Shown here: piece after piece, positions 1 to 7,625 of the stretch | Layout of the letters: each line of letters opens with the position of its first letter | Position numbering within the stretch: the stretch's first letter is position 1 | From: an uncultured Clostridia bacterium | GTDB taxonomy: Bacteria > Bacillota > Clostridia > TANB77 > CAG-508 | Assembly (NCBI GenBank): GCA_934132805.1 | Contig: CAKPAB010000042.1 | Coordinates: forward strand, 1-9,881 | Length of the DNA: 9,881 bases | Direction: 5' to 3' | Notes under the pieces: generated by a model | The model's input: only the letters and a program-made list of their open reading frames with translations | Databases searched by the model: none | What the model was told of the DNA's origin: nothing | Translations under genes and position numbers: made by a program

Positions 1-2
1 AA

Positions 3-917
3 GATATATGGTTAACACAAAATCAAATTGCAGAAATATATAAAACAACACAGCAAAATATAAGCCTACATATAAATAACATATATAGAGATAATGAATT
101 AGAAAAGAATTCAACTAACAAGGAATTCTTGTTAGTTCAAAATGAAGGGAATAGGAAAGTTAAAAGAAACATTGATCATTATAATTTAGATATGATAATT
201 GCATTAGGATATAGGGTACAATCACAAGTTGCCACTAGGTTTAGAGTGTGGGCAACTCAAAGATTACACGAATATATGCAAAAGGGTTTTTCTATGGATG
301 ATGAAAGATTAAAACAAGGAGGAAATAGATATTTTAGAGAATTATTACAAAGAATTAGAGACATTCGTTCTTCTGAAAGAAACTTTTATCAACAAGTTAC
401 AGATATATATGCAACTTCAATAGATTATGATCCACGTTCTGATTTGACAAAGAATTTTTTTGCAACAGTACAAAACAAACTTCACTTTGCAGTTCATGAA
501 CATACTGCGGCAGAATTGATATATGAAAGAGTAGACAATGAAAAGCCATTTGTAGGAATGACTAATTTTAAAGGTGATTATGTAACAGTTGATGATGTAA
601 AAATTGCTAAAAATTATCTTTCAGAAATTGAATTGCAAAGATTGAATTTGTTAGTTTCACAATTTTTAGATTTTGCAGAATTTCAAGCTCTAGAACAACG
701 AACAATGACAATGAAAGATTGGATAAATGAATTAGACAATCAAATTATACAAAATAAAAGAAAATTGCTTGAAGGAAAAGGGAAGATATCTCATCAAGAA
801 GCAATAGAAAAGGCAGAAAAAGAATTTGAAATATACAGGGATAGAGAAATGAAACAACTAGAAAGCGATTTTGATAAAATGGTTAAAATGCTAAAGGATA
901 GTAATAAAAATAATTAA
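3..917 (+). CDS. RhuM-family protein, 5' end beyond the window
   Basis: The open frame runs in from the left edge. The bases before the TTG at 129 already encode family sequence (WLTQNQIAEIY, then SLHINNIYRDNEL), so the TTG is not the start and the gene is 5'-truncated by the window; 304 residues are visible. Other conserved blocks are HYNLDMIIALGYRVQSQ and FRVWAT, then a charged, probably coiled-coil C-terminal third. The family is named after rhuM of a Salmonella pathogenicity island; its members are often found in accessory or restriction-modification neighbourhoods and their biochemical role is not settled, so I assign none. It sits beside division genes with which it has no known link. 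Codons are mixed (ATT, GTT, CGT, AGG, GCC), unlike the A-ending style of the following genes, which suggests acquisition by transfer. Confidence 0.85.
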   Translation, partial: DIWLTQNQIAEIYKTTQQNISLHINNIYRDNELEKNSTNKEFLLVQNEGNRKVKRNIDHYNLDMIIALGYRVQSQVATRFRVWATQRLHEYMQKGFSMDDERLKQGGNRYFRELLQRIRDIRSSERNFYQQVTDIYATSIDYDPRSDLTKNFFATVQNKLHFAVHEHTAAELIYERVDNEKPFVGMTNFKGDYVTVDDVKIAKNYLSEIELQRLNLLVSQFLDFAEFQALEQRTMTMKDWINELDNQIIQNKRKLLEGKGKISHQEAIEKAEKEFEIYRDREMKQLESDFDKMVKMLKDSNKNN

Positions 918-969
918 TATAAATTAAAAAAATAAATAACATAATAAAACACAATTATGATTTTTTTGT

Positions 970-998
970 AAAAACTATAGAAATATAGTTTTTTTTTT
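970..998 (+). terminator. Intrinsic terminator after the RhuM gene
   Basis: Arms AAAAACTATA and TATAGTTTTT form a perfect 10-bp stem around a GAAA tetraloop, followed directly by more T residues to 998. It lies about 50 bp past the RhuM stop and separates that gene from ftsQ. The stem is AT-rich, so efficiency is uncertain. The stretch 918-969 between stop and hairpin shows nothing else. Confidence 0.7.
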
Positions 999-1006
999 GA
1001 TACAAT
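998..1006 (+). promoter_or_regulatory. Candidate extended -10 promoter for ftsQ
   Basis: TGATACAAT fits an extended -10 element (TG, one base, TACAAT). No convincing -35 hexamer lies 16-18 bp upstream, which extended -10 promoters can tolerate. Transcription would begin near 1013, just before the ftsQ ribosome binding site, giving a very short leader. The position, right after a terminator and before the first division gene, makes a promoter here necessary, but the exact element is inferred. Confidence 0.4.
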
Positions 1007-1036
1007 ACACAATAGAGTTTTTCGGAGGTGATAAAT

Positions 1037-2014
1037 TTGACAAAACAACAAAGAAAACAAATAGACGACTTATACAACACAACAAAAAATAATATAAAAG
1101 AAGAAAAGAAAAAAACAAAAGAAAGAGAAAAAAGAATAAAACAAAAAAACAAAGAACAAAAAGACCAATTTGACTTCGACACAGAAACAGTAATAGGAAT
1201 AACAAATAAAAACACAAAAAGAAACAAAAAAGCAGTGCAAAGAAAAATGACAAAAAAAGAAGCAAAAATAACAAGAAAGAAAAAGAAAATAAAAAAGCTA
1301 CTAAAACTACTAATACTAATAGCAATAATAATAGGAGGAATTTGCTTTGTACTAAAATCACCAATATTTAACATAACAAATATAGAAGTCAAAGGAAACA
1401 GCAAAATAGCAACAGAAACAATACAAAGTTTATCACAAATACAAGAAGGACAAAACATATTTAAATTCAACAAAAAGCAAATAATACAAAATATAAAAAG
1501 CAACGCATATATAGAAACAGCAACAATACAAAGAAAAATACCAAACAAAATAGAAATAACAATAGAAGAAAGAGAAGCAAGCTACAATGTTGAATTCCTA
1601 AACGGATATGCATATATAAACAATCAAGGATACATTCTAGAAATATCAGAACAAAAATTAGAAAAACCAATAATAAGAGGAATATCCACAGAACAAGAAC
1701 AAATTGTGGAAGGAAACAGGCTAAATGACAATGATTTAGACAAACTAGAAACAGTAATACAAATAATGAATATAAGCAAAAATTACGAATTAGACCAAAA
1801 AATATCAAGCATAGACATAACCAACAAAAATGACTATATTATAGAAATGGAAACAGAAAAAAAGACAATACATCTAGGAAACAACAACAACTTAAACAAT
1901 AAAATGTTATATGTCCCAGCAATATTATCAGAAAACAAAGACAAAGAAGGAACAATATATTTAAATGGAGACATTAATAGTGATTTTAAACCAAGATTTA
2001 AAGAAAAAGTATAA
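1037..2014 (+). CDS. ftsQ: Cell division protein FtsQ/DivIB
   Basis: FtsQ/DivIB is a bitopic membrane protein of the divisome that works with FtsL and FtsB/DivIC to control septal peptidoglycan synthesis. I place the start at TTG 1037: GGAGG at 1024-1028 leaves 8 nt of spacing, whereas the in-frame GTG at 1028 lies inside that binding site. The 325-residue product has a long, very lysine-rich cytoplasmic N-terminus (about 1-87), one membrane segment (about 88-106, LLKLLILIAIIIGGICFVLK) and a POTRA domain right after it (about 107-178, with FNITNIEVKGNSKI and the conserved IQRKIPNKIEITIEER block), then the beta domain. The cytoplasmic tail is longer than usual. It is first in a division cluster with DUF881 genes, sbp, ftsA and ftsZ, as in Bacillus. 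Isoleucine is coded mostly by ATA. Confidence 0.9.
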   Translation: MTKQQRKQIDDLYNTTKNNIKEEKKKTKEREKRIKQKNKEQKDQFDFDTETVIGITNKNTKRNKKAVQRKMTKKEAKITRKKKKIKKLLKLLILIAIIIGGICFVLKSPIFNITNIEVKGNSKIATETIQSLSQIQEGQNIFKFNKKQIIQNIKSNAYIETATIQRKIPNKIEITIEEREASYNVEFLNGYAYINNQGYILEISEQKLEKPIIRGISTEQEQIVEGNRLNDNDLDKLETVIQIMNISKNYELDQKISSIDITNKNDYIIEMETEKKTIHLGNNNNLNNKMLYVPAILSENKDKEGTIYLNGDINSDFKPRFKEKV

Positions 2015-2061
2015 AAATAAAAAATTTCAACAAAATCTGTAACTTAAGAAAGGAGAAAAAA

Positions 2062-2784
2062 ATGACAAACAAAAAAGCAATAGCATTAGTTTTAGGAATT
2101 ATGTGCTTTGCGCTAACAACTGGAATATGCATACAAATAAAAACAGTAAAAAATACAAATTCAGCAGTAAGCCAAAACTATGAAGAAAACAACTTAAGAG
2201 CAGAAGTATTAAAATATAAAGAAAAATATGACAACATTATAAAAGAAACTGAAAAAATTGATACACAACTACAAGAACAAATAGACACAGCTACAAAAAA
2301 CAATTCAGAACTAGAAGAAGCAAATAATCAAATAAATGACGGGAACAAAATGATTGGATTAACAGAAGTAACAGGATCAGGAATAACACTAACATTAGCA
2401 GACAGTGATATAGACTCAAATTCAGTATTAGATGCTAGCGATTTATTAATACATGACATAGATTTATTAAAAGTCGTAAACGAATTAAAAAACGCAGGAG
2501 CAGAAGCAATATCAATAAATAATCAAAGAATAATTTTAACAACACCAATAATATGTGGAGGAAACACAATAAACATAAATGGAGAAAGAATAGGCTCACC
2601 ATTCGAAATAAAAGCAATAGGCTCACCAGAAGCATTAGCAAACTTATCAAGACCAGGAGGATGGCTAAGCAAACTAGAAAAAAGAGGAATAAAAGTAGGC
2701 TCAATAAAAAAATCAAATTCAATAACAATACCAAAATATACAGGAGTATTAAACTTCAAATATATAAGCAATAGCAACAAGTAA
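2062..2784 (+). CDS. DUF881 membrane-anchored protein (YlxW/YlxX type), first copy
   Basis: This is the first of two adjacent DUF881 proteins, corresponding by position to ylxW/ylxX between divIB and sbp in Bacillus subtilis. The function is unknown; location suggests a link to division. The 240-residue product has one N-terminal membrane segment (about 7-26), a predicted coiled coil (about 45-95, rich in Glu, Lys, Gln and Asn), and the DUF881 domain from about residue 95 (GSGITLTLADSD, then LKNAGAEAISINNQRI). The ATG follows AAAGGAG with normal spacing. The 47-bp gap after ftsQ has no visible terminator, so cotranscription is likely. It aligns well with the next gene through the AGAEAISIN block. 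Confidence 0.85.
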   Translation: MTNKKAIALVLGIMCFALTTGICIQIKTVKNTNSAVSQNYEENNLRAEVLKYKEKYDNIIKETEKIDTQLQEQIDTATKNNSELEEANNQINDGNKMIGLTEVTGSGITLTLADSDIDSNSVLDASDLLIHDIDLLKVVNELKNAGAEAISINNQRIILTTPIICGGNTININGERIGSPFEIKAIGSPEALANLSRPGGWLSKLEKRGIKVGSIKKSNSITIPKYTGVLNFKYISNSNK

Positions 2785-2807
2785 AAACGGAAAGGAGAGG
2801 ACTATAT

Positions 2808-3521
2808 ATGAAAAAAGGCAAAATAACAGTATGTATAACAATAGCAATAGCATGTTTTGCATTAGCAATAGTAATGTCAATGCAATTTAAAGTTGTAAAA
2901 GAAACAGACATTACGTCAATAGAAACAATGAGAGAAGAAGAATTAAGAACAGAACTTGCAAATTGGAAAAAAATGTACAAAGAAGCACAAGAACAATATG
3001 ATGAAAAAAATGCCAAATTAACAGAATATAAAGAAAAAGAACAATCAACTGAAGACTCATCCAAATTAGTAGAAAAAGAATTAGAACAAACAAATATGTA
3101 TCTAGGAAAAACTGATGTAGAAGGACAAGGGATAACAATAAAGATACAAGATATTAATAATCAAAATTCAAACGAAGAAGAAAGCGTAAACCCAATTTCA
3201 GCAGAAGACTTACTAGTAATTGTAGACTATCTAAAACTAGCAGGAGCGGAAGCAATATCAATAAATGACCAAAGAATAATAAGCACAACAGAAATTGTAG
3301 ATATAGGAAGCAATTCAGTAATATTTGTAAACCAACAAAGAATTTTAGCACCATATACAATAAAAGCAATAGGAGACCCAATAAAACTAGAAAGTACATT
3401 ACTTGGAAATGGTGGATATATAGAAGAACTAAGAAACTACGGGTTTAAGATAGATATAGAAAAAGACAAAATAACAATACCAAAATATAATAAAGACATA
3501 TCACACAAATATATTCAATAA
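2808..3521 (+). CDS. DUF881 membrane-anchored protein (YlxW/YlxX type), second copy
   Basis: This tandem paralogue of the preceding gene encodes 237 residues with the same plan: a membrane segment at about 7-25, a charged coiled-coil stretch at about 40-100, then the DUF881 domain (GQGITIKIQD, LAGAEAISINDQRI, IKAIGDP). The shared AGAEAISIN(N/D)QRI block and the similar C-terminal ITIPKY motif show common ancestry; divergence elsewhere indicates an old duplication, which also exists in Bacillus. The start is ATG after AAAGGAGAGG, 23 bp downstream of the first copy, so translation in one operon is expected. The function is unknown. Confidence 0.85.
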   Translation: MKKGKITVCITIAIACFALAIVMSMQFKVVKETDITSIETMREEELRTELANWKKMYKEAQEQYDEKNAKLTEYKEKEQSTEDSSKLVEKELEQTNMYLGKTDVEGQGITIKIQDINNQNSNEEESVNPISAEDLLVIVDYLKLAGAEAISINDQRIISTTEIVDIGSNSVIFVNQQRILAPYTIKAIGDPIKLESTLLGNGGYIEELRNYGFKIDIEKDKITIPKYNKDISHKYIQ

Positions 3522-3573
3522 CTTAAAAGTAAGTATTCAAACATTAAAAAAATAAGAAAGGATGGAACTAAAA

Positions 3574-3960
3574 ATGATTTTTTTAATTATGATAATAGCA
3601 TGTGTTTTAGGTGTAATAGTAGGGCTAAATGCGCCAATGATATCATATACATATTCAAGTTATTTAGCAATTGCAATAATCGCAGCATTAGACTCAGTAT
3701 TTGGAGGAGTAGCCTCAGTTATAAATAAAAAATTTGACATGAAAATATTTATCTCAGGCTTTTTTGGAAATGCAATATTAGCAATATTATTAACAGTATT
3801 AGGAACAAAACTAAATGTTGACATATACTTAGCTGCAATTGTAGTATTTGTAGGAAGAATGTTCAACAATTTAGGAATAATTAGACGTTATTATGTCGAA
3901 AAATGGACAGAAAAAGTAAAAAATAAATCAGAAAAAGTAGAAAAAGTAGAGAAACAATAG
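3574..3960 (+). CDS. sbp: Small basic membrane protein Sbp (DUF1290)
   Basis: Sbp is a small membrane protein encoded just before ftsA in many Firmicutes; its function is unknown. The 128-residue product is mostly hydrophobic with about three membrane segments (roughly 1-20, 27-48 and 60-85), the recognisable YLAIAIIAALDSVFGG block, and a basic, Lys/Glu-rich tail. I prefer ATG 3574 to the in-frame ATG 3562: the purine-rich AGAAAGGATGG runs into the 3562 codon with no spacing, and the homologous protein begins with the hydrophobic segment reached from 3574. The tail EKVEKVEKQ is a short repeat. The 52-bp gap before it shows no promoter or terminator. Confidence 0.85.
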   Translation: MIFLIMIIACVLGVIVGLNAPMISYTYSSYLAIAIIAALDSVFGGVASVINKKFDMKIFISGFFGNAILAILLTVLGTKLNVDIYLAAIVVFVGRMFNNLGIIRRYYVEKWTEKVKNKSEKVEKVEKQ

Positions 3961-3975
3961 ATATAAAAAAGAATG

Positions 3976-4013
3976 TTACAAATACATTACAAAATTATTA
4001 CAAAAATATAACA
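3976..4013 (+). repeat. Four TTACAAA-like repeats in 11-bp phase upstream of ftsA
   Basis: TTACA occurs at 3976, 3987 and 3998 and TAACA at 4009, each followed by A residues, so the units are exactly 11 bp apart. This is about one helical turn, placing all units on one face of the DNA and ending 7 bp before the -35 hexamer of the ftsA promoter. It could be an operator array, a bent A-tract region or an UP element; the sequence does not decide between these. Confidence 0.6.
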
Positions 4014-4020
4014 AATTCTA

Positions 4021-4049
4021 TTGACATTTTACAGAAAATGTAATATAAA
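4021..4049 (+). promoter_or_regulatory. Sigma-A promoter for ftsA-ftsZ
   Basis: A perfect TTGACA at 4021-4026 is followed after 17 bp by TATAAA at 4044-4049, about 40 bp before the ftsA TTG. The spacer holds an inverted repeat, ACATTTT/AAAATGT around ACAG (4024-4041). This is one of the clearest promoters in the window and should drive ftsA and probably ftsZ. Confidence 0.85.
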
Positions 4050-4088
4050 TACATCAAGAAATTTATAAAAAAAGATGGGGGAATTAAC

Positions 4089-5318
4089 TTGGCTATAGGT
4101 GATATTATAGTTGGTGTAGACATAGGAACAACAAAAGTAGCAACAGTAGTAGGAGAAGTTAACAATTTTGAACAAATAGAAACTATATGTAGTACATCAT
4201 ATAAATGCAGTGGATTAAAAAAGAGTAAGATAATAAACGAAGAAGAAATAAGTCTAAGCTTATCAAAAACTATAAAAGATGCCGAAGATGAAACGAATTT
4301 AAAAATAAACTCAGCATATGTAACAATTCCAGGAAAATATGTAACAATAGTACAAAATAGCATAACCAAAGATGCTAAAGACAAATATTCAGGAATATCA
4401 ATAAGAGACGTTCAAAATGCAATAATGCAAGTAAAAGATATAGAAATACCAGAAGGAAAAACTTTAATAGACATAGTGCCAGACAAAGTAGTCTTGGACA
4501 ATGGAACAGTAGTCACAGACCCTGTTGGAAGTTTAAGCTCTCACTTTACAATAAGTGCACAAATAATATTAGCAGACAAAGAATATGTTAGACAATTAAA
4601 TAACATATTCAAAAAGGCAGGCCTAGAAATAGATGGAATAGTACCAACAACATTAGCAGAAAGAAATTTAATATTAGACAAAAATGAATTACATGATAAT
4701 ATAGCAATTATAGATGTAGGCGCAGAAAATACTGATATTGGTGTATTTGAAGGCACTACATATGTATACACTAATTCAATACCAGTTGGAGGAGAAAACA
4801 TAACAAATGATATTGCATTAGTACTAAATATTGAAAAAGAAGAAGCAGACAAGCTAAAAAAACAATACGGCTTAGCTTTAAAATCTTTTATAGATAATGA
4901 TAATGATATCATTTTAAATACATGCAAAGACAATAACAAGAACAAAATAATAAAAAGCTCTGAACTAATAGAAATAATAGAAGCTAGAATAGAAGACATG
5001 TTCCTTATAATAAACAAAGACTTAACAAACCAAGGAATAAAATCAAGAATAAATAATGTTGTACTAACAGGACAAGGAATAGTAAACATTAGTAAAAGTG
5101 ATGTGGCTGGAAAAATCAACTTAAATATACCTGTAAAAATATCAACAGGAAGACTAATAGGAACAACAAGACCAGCATATAGAACAGCATATGCATTAGT
5201 TAGATACATAGCTTCTAGACCATTTACAAAAACAGTATCAAGTAGCATAGACACAAAATCAAACGAAAACATAATAAAAAATATATTAGAAAGAATAAAA
5301 GAATTCTTTTATAGCTAA
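4089..5318 (+). CDS. ftsA: Cell division protein FtsA
   Basis: FtsA is an actin-like ATP-binding protein that tethers FtsZ filaments to the membrane and recruits later divisome proteins. The 409-residue length is normal. The start is TTG 4089, 6 nt after GGGGGA. Visible parts are phosphate-1 VDIGTTKVATVVGE (about 10-23), the FtsA-specific 1C domain (about 80-160), phosphate-2 IIDVGAENTDIGVFEG (about 207-222) and an adenosine-type motif VVLTGQGI (about 324-331). The last 18 residues (NENIIKNILERIKEFFYS) form a classic amphipathic membrane-targeting helix. The phosphate-2 loop reads GAENT where many FtsA proteins have GGGTT or GGGST. It has its own promoter and precedes ftsZ by 67 bp. Confidence 0.95.
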   Translation: MAIGDIIVGVDIGTTKVATVVGEVNNFEQIETICSTSYKCSGLKKSKIINEEEISLSLSKTIKDAEDETNLKINSAYVTIPGKYVTIVQNSITKDAKDKYSGISIRDVQNAIMQVKDIEIPEGKTLIDIVPDKVVLDNGTVVTDPVGSLSSHFTISAQIILADKEYVRQLNNIFKKAGLEIDGIVPTTLAERNLILDKNELHDNIAIIDVGAENTDIGVFEGTTYVYTNSIPVGGENITNDIALVLNIEKEEADKLKKQYGLALKSFIDNDNDIILNTCKDNNKNKIIKSSELIEIIEARIEDMFLIINKDLTNQGIKSRINNVVLTGQGIVNISKSDVAGKINLNIPVKISTGRLIGTTRPAYRTAYALVRYIASRPFTKTVSSSIDTKSNENIIKNILERIKEFFYS

Positions 5319-5385
5319 TATACAAAGTTATTAATTTTTAAAAAATATATAATGTAAACAAAAAATCAAGGGAGGAAAAATCAAA

Positions 5386-6507
5386 ATGATGGAATATGAT
5401 GATAACAATATAACAATGATGGATGGGACAGCAACAATAAAAGTAATTGGAGTTGGAGGAGCAGGAAACAATGCTGTAAATAGAATGATAGATGCAGGAA
5501 TAAAAGGAGTAGACTTCATATCAGTAAACACAGATAGACAAGCACTACAACAATCAAAAGCAAACACAAAAATTCAAATTGGAGAAAAAATAACAAGAGG
5601 ACTAGGAGCAGGAGCAAACCCTGACATTGGAGCACAATCAGCAGAAGAAAGTAGAGCAGAAGTAGCAGAAATACTAAGAGGAGCAGACATGGTATTTGTT
5701 ACTGCCGGAATGGGTGGTGGAACAGGTACAGGAGCTGCACCAATAGTTGCATCAACAGCAAAAGAAATGGGAATATTAACAATAGGTGTTGTTACAAAAC
5801 CATTCACATTTGAAGGAAAGAAAAGACTTTCACAAGCAGAAAGAGGAATTGAAAGCTTAAAAGGAAAAGTAGATACATTAGTAGTAATACCAAATGACAA
5901 ATTACTACAAATAATAGATAGAAAAACATCAATAATAGAAGCATTCAAAATGGCAGATGATGTATTAAGACAAGGTGTACAAGGTATATCAGACCTTATA
6001 GCTGTACCAGGTCTTGTAAACTTAGACTTTGCAGACGTAAAAACAATAATGTTAAATCAAGGAATGGCACACATGGGAGTTGGTAGAGCATCTGGAGAAA
6101 ACAGAGCAGAAGACGCTGCAAAAGAAGCAATACAAAGCCCATTACTAGAAACATCAATAGAAGGAGCAAAAGGAGTAATTATAAACATTACAGGAGGAGA
6201 AGACTTAGGATTACACGAAGTAAACACAGCAGCAGAATTAGTACAACGCAGTGTAGACCCAGAAGCAAATATCATATTTGGTACAGTTACAGACCCAAGC
6301 ATGCAAGATGAAATTCAAATTACAGTAATTGCAACAGGGTTTGAAAAAGCAGAAAACAATATTTCAAGTATAGGTGTAGAAAATATAGTATCAAAAACAT
6401 GGGAGAAAAAAATAAACTCAATACCATCTAGCTCAGATGTAAGTTCTTCACAAAATGATTTAGATATTCCACCATTTTTAAGAAAAAACAGAAATAAAAA
6501 TTTATAA
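5386..6507 (+). CDS. ftsZ: Cell division GTPase FtsZ
   Basis: FtsZ is the tubulin-like GTPase that polymerises into the division ring. The 373-residue product has the N-terminal GVGGAGNNAVNRM loop (about 22-34), the tubulin signature GMGGGTGTGAAP (about 108-119) and the T7 loop NLDFADVKTIM (212-222) that completes the active site of the neighbouring subunit. A short linker of about 35 residues leads to the conserved C-terminal peptide DLDIPPFLRK (358-367), which binds FtsA and other partners, then a basic tip. The start is ATG 5386 after AGGGAGG; ATG 5389 is an alternative. A TATAAT at 5348-5353 in the gap after ftsA lacks a good -35, so an extra ftsZ promoter is only possible. Confidence 0.97.
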   Translation: MMEYDDNNITMMDGTATIKVIGVGGAGNNAVNRMIDAGIKGVDFISVNTDRQALQQSKANTKIQIGEKITRGLGAGANPDIGAQSAEESRAEVAEILRGADMVFVTAGMGGGTGTGAAPIVASTAKEMGILTIGVVTKPFTFEGKKRLSQAERGIESLKGKVDTLVVIPNDKLLQIIDRKTSIIEAFKMADDVLRQGVQGISDLIAVPGLVNLDFADVKTIMLNQGMAHMGVGRASGENRAEDAAKEAIQSPLLETSIEGAKGVIINITGGEDLGLHEVNTAAELVQRSVDPEANIIFGTVTDPSMQDEIQITVIATGFEKAENNISSIGVENIVSKTWEKKINSIPSSSDVSSSQNDLDIPPFLRKNRNKNL

Positions 6508-6560
6508 TAAAATTTTAAATTGAAGTTCAGTTCAGACTGGAATTTAAATTTGAAATTAGG

Positions 6561-6598
6561 AAGAAATAATCGAAAATACTCGATTATTTCTTTTTTTC
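6561..6598 (+). terminator. Intrinsic terminator after ftsZ
   Basis: AAGAAATAATCGA and TCGATTATTTCTT form a perfect 13-bp stem around the 6-nt loop AAATAC, followed by a T-run ending near 6598. This should end the ftsA-ftsZ transcript. A second, imperfect hairpin sits just upstream (about 6516-6550, centred on CAGT-TCAG-ACTG with wobble-containing AT-rich extensions) and may protect the 3' end. Confidence 0.85.
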
Positions 6599-6609
6599 TA
6601 CAATAAGAA

Positions 6610-6642
6610 AAGACAGACTTCGTAAACCAACTGTAGTAAAAT
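6610..6642 (+). promoter_or_regulatory. Candidate spoIIG promoter with long spacer
   Basis: AAGACA at 6610-6615 (4/6 to TTGACA) and TAAAAT at 6637-6642 are 21 bp apart. The Bacillus subtilis spoIIG promoter is known for a similarly over-long sigma-A spacer and depends on phosphorylated Spo0A. No good Spo0A box (TGTCGAA) is present; the nearest resemblance is AATCGAA at 6568-6574, inside the ftsZ terminator stem. A promoter must lie between that terminator and spoIIGA, but this identification is tentative. Confidence 0.35.
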
Positions 6643-6661
6643 ACAAAAGTAGGTGATTAAA

Positions 6662-7546
6662 ATGACAATATATATAGATATAATAATTGTAGAAAACCTA
6701 ATAATGAACTTTATAATTCTATATGCAACAGGAATAATATCAAAGAACAAAATATCATATACAAGAATATTTATAGCAAGCCTTATAGGAGCAATATATG
6801 CAATAACAGAATATACATCAAAATTAAATATATATTCAAACATAATAATCAAAATAATATTATCAATAATTATAATATATGTAGCATTTTATCCACAAAA
6901 CATCAAAAAAATGTGTAAACAACTAATACTATTTTATTTAACGACATTTACATTTGGAGGAATAGCAACATACTTAATATATGTACTAAAACCACAAAAT
7001 ATAATAATAAAAAATGGAACATATATAGGAACATATGTATTAAAAACAATATTTTTAGGAGCAATAATAGGAACAATAATATTAGTAATAGCATTTAAAG
7101 TTACAAAAAACAAAATAACCCAAAAAGATATGATTTGTAAAGTAAAAATAAAAATAGATGGAAAAGAAAAAATAGTAAACACAATGGTAGACACAGGAAA
7201 CATGTTAAAAGAGCCAATAACGGGAACACCAGTAGTCGTAGTAGAAAAAGTAACATTATATGATTTGATACCAAAAGAAATTTTAAATAACACAGATGCA
7301 ATATTAGGAGGTGATTTTGAAAAAATACCAGAAAGTATAAAAAAAGAATACATAAACAAATTAAAAATAATTCCATTTTCATCATTAGGAAAGCAAAATG
7401 GAATGTTGGTTGGTATAAAGCCAGAAAAAGTAGAAATAATAAATGAAGAAACAAAAGAAGAAAAAGATGCAATAATAGGAATATACAATAAATCATTAAC
7501 AAAAAAAGGAGAATACAATGCACTCATAGGAATTGAATTATATTAG
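6662..7546 (+). CDS. spoIIGA: Sporulation sigma-E factor processing peptidase SpoIIGA
   Basis: SpoIIGA is the membrane-embedded aspartic protease that cuts the pro-sequence from SigE in the mother cell after asymmetric septation. The start is ATG 6662; the in-frame GTG at 6653 lies within the AGGTGAT binding site. The 294 residues, close to the usual length, comprise a hydrophobic N-terminal half with about five membrane segments (about 5-25, 36-50, 60-76, 86-109 and 126-146) and a soluble protease domain from about residue 155. The catalytic motif is VDTGN (D177, T178, G179), followed by the typical LKEPITGTPVVVVE. IIPFSSLGKQNGMLVGIKP near 237-254 is also characteristic. It directly precedes its substrate gene sigE, with no terminator in the 79-bp gap, so the two should be one transcript. 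The gene appears intact. Confidence 0.92.
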   Translation: MTIYIDIIIVENLIMNFIILYATGIISKNKISYTRIFIASLIGAIYAITEYTSKLNIYSNIIIKIILSIIIIYVAFYPQNIKKMCKQLILFYLTTFTFGGIATYLIYVLKPQNIIIKNGTYIGTYVLKTIFLGAIIGTIILVIAFKVTKNKITQKDMICKVKIKIDGKEKIVNTMVDTGNMLKEPITGTPVVVVEKVTLYDLIPKEILNNTDAILGGDFEKIPESIKKEYINKLKIIPFSSLGKQNGMLVGIKPEKVEIINEETKEEKDAIIGIYNKSLTKKGEYNALIGIELY

Positions 7547-7625
7547 TTAAAAACGAAATTACAACAAAAACTTAAAAAACCAACTACAAAAAGTAATAGA
7601 TTTTTGAAAGGAATGAAAAAGTATA

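Noticed and set aside
129..131. TTG 129 as the start of the RhuM gene
   Set aside because: Conserved family residues are encoded in the same frame from base 3 onward, so the gene begins before the window.
1028..1036. GTG 1028 as the ftsQ start
   Set aside because: The GTG is part of the GGAGGTGAT ribosome binding site; TTG 1037 has correct spacing.
955..1808. Long minus-strand open frames rich in Leu, Phe, Ser and Cys opposite ftsQ
   Set aside because: They are mirror images of the A-rich, T-poor coding strand, with no ribosome binding sites and phenylalanine/leucine runs typical of antisense shadows.
2435..3521. The DUF881 pair as a recent tandem duplication
   Set aside because: Only short blocks are shared and the two copies correspond to the ancient ylxW/ylxX pair of Bacillus, so this is ordinary.
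5328..5353. Separate ftsZ promoter with TATAAT at 5348-5353
   Set aside because: The only -35-like hexamer is at the wrong spacing (14 bp) and poor; TATAAT alone is expected by chance in this AT content.
4541..5948. Minus-strand open frames opposite ftsA and ftsZ
   Set aside because: They lie wholly antisense to strongly conserved genes, have low-complexity Ser/Ile/Phe composition and lack ribosome binding sites.
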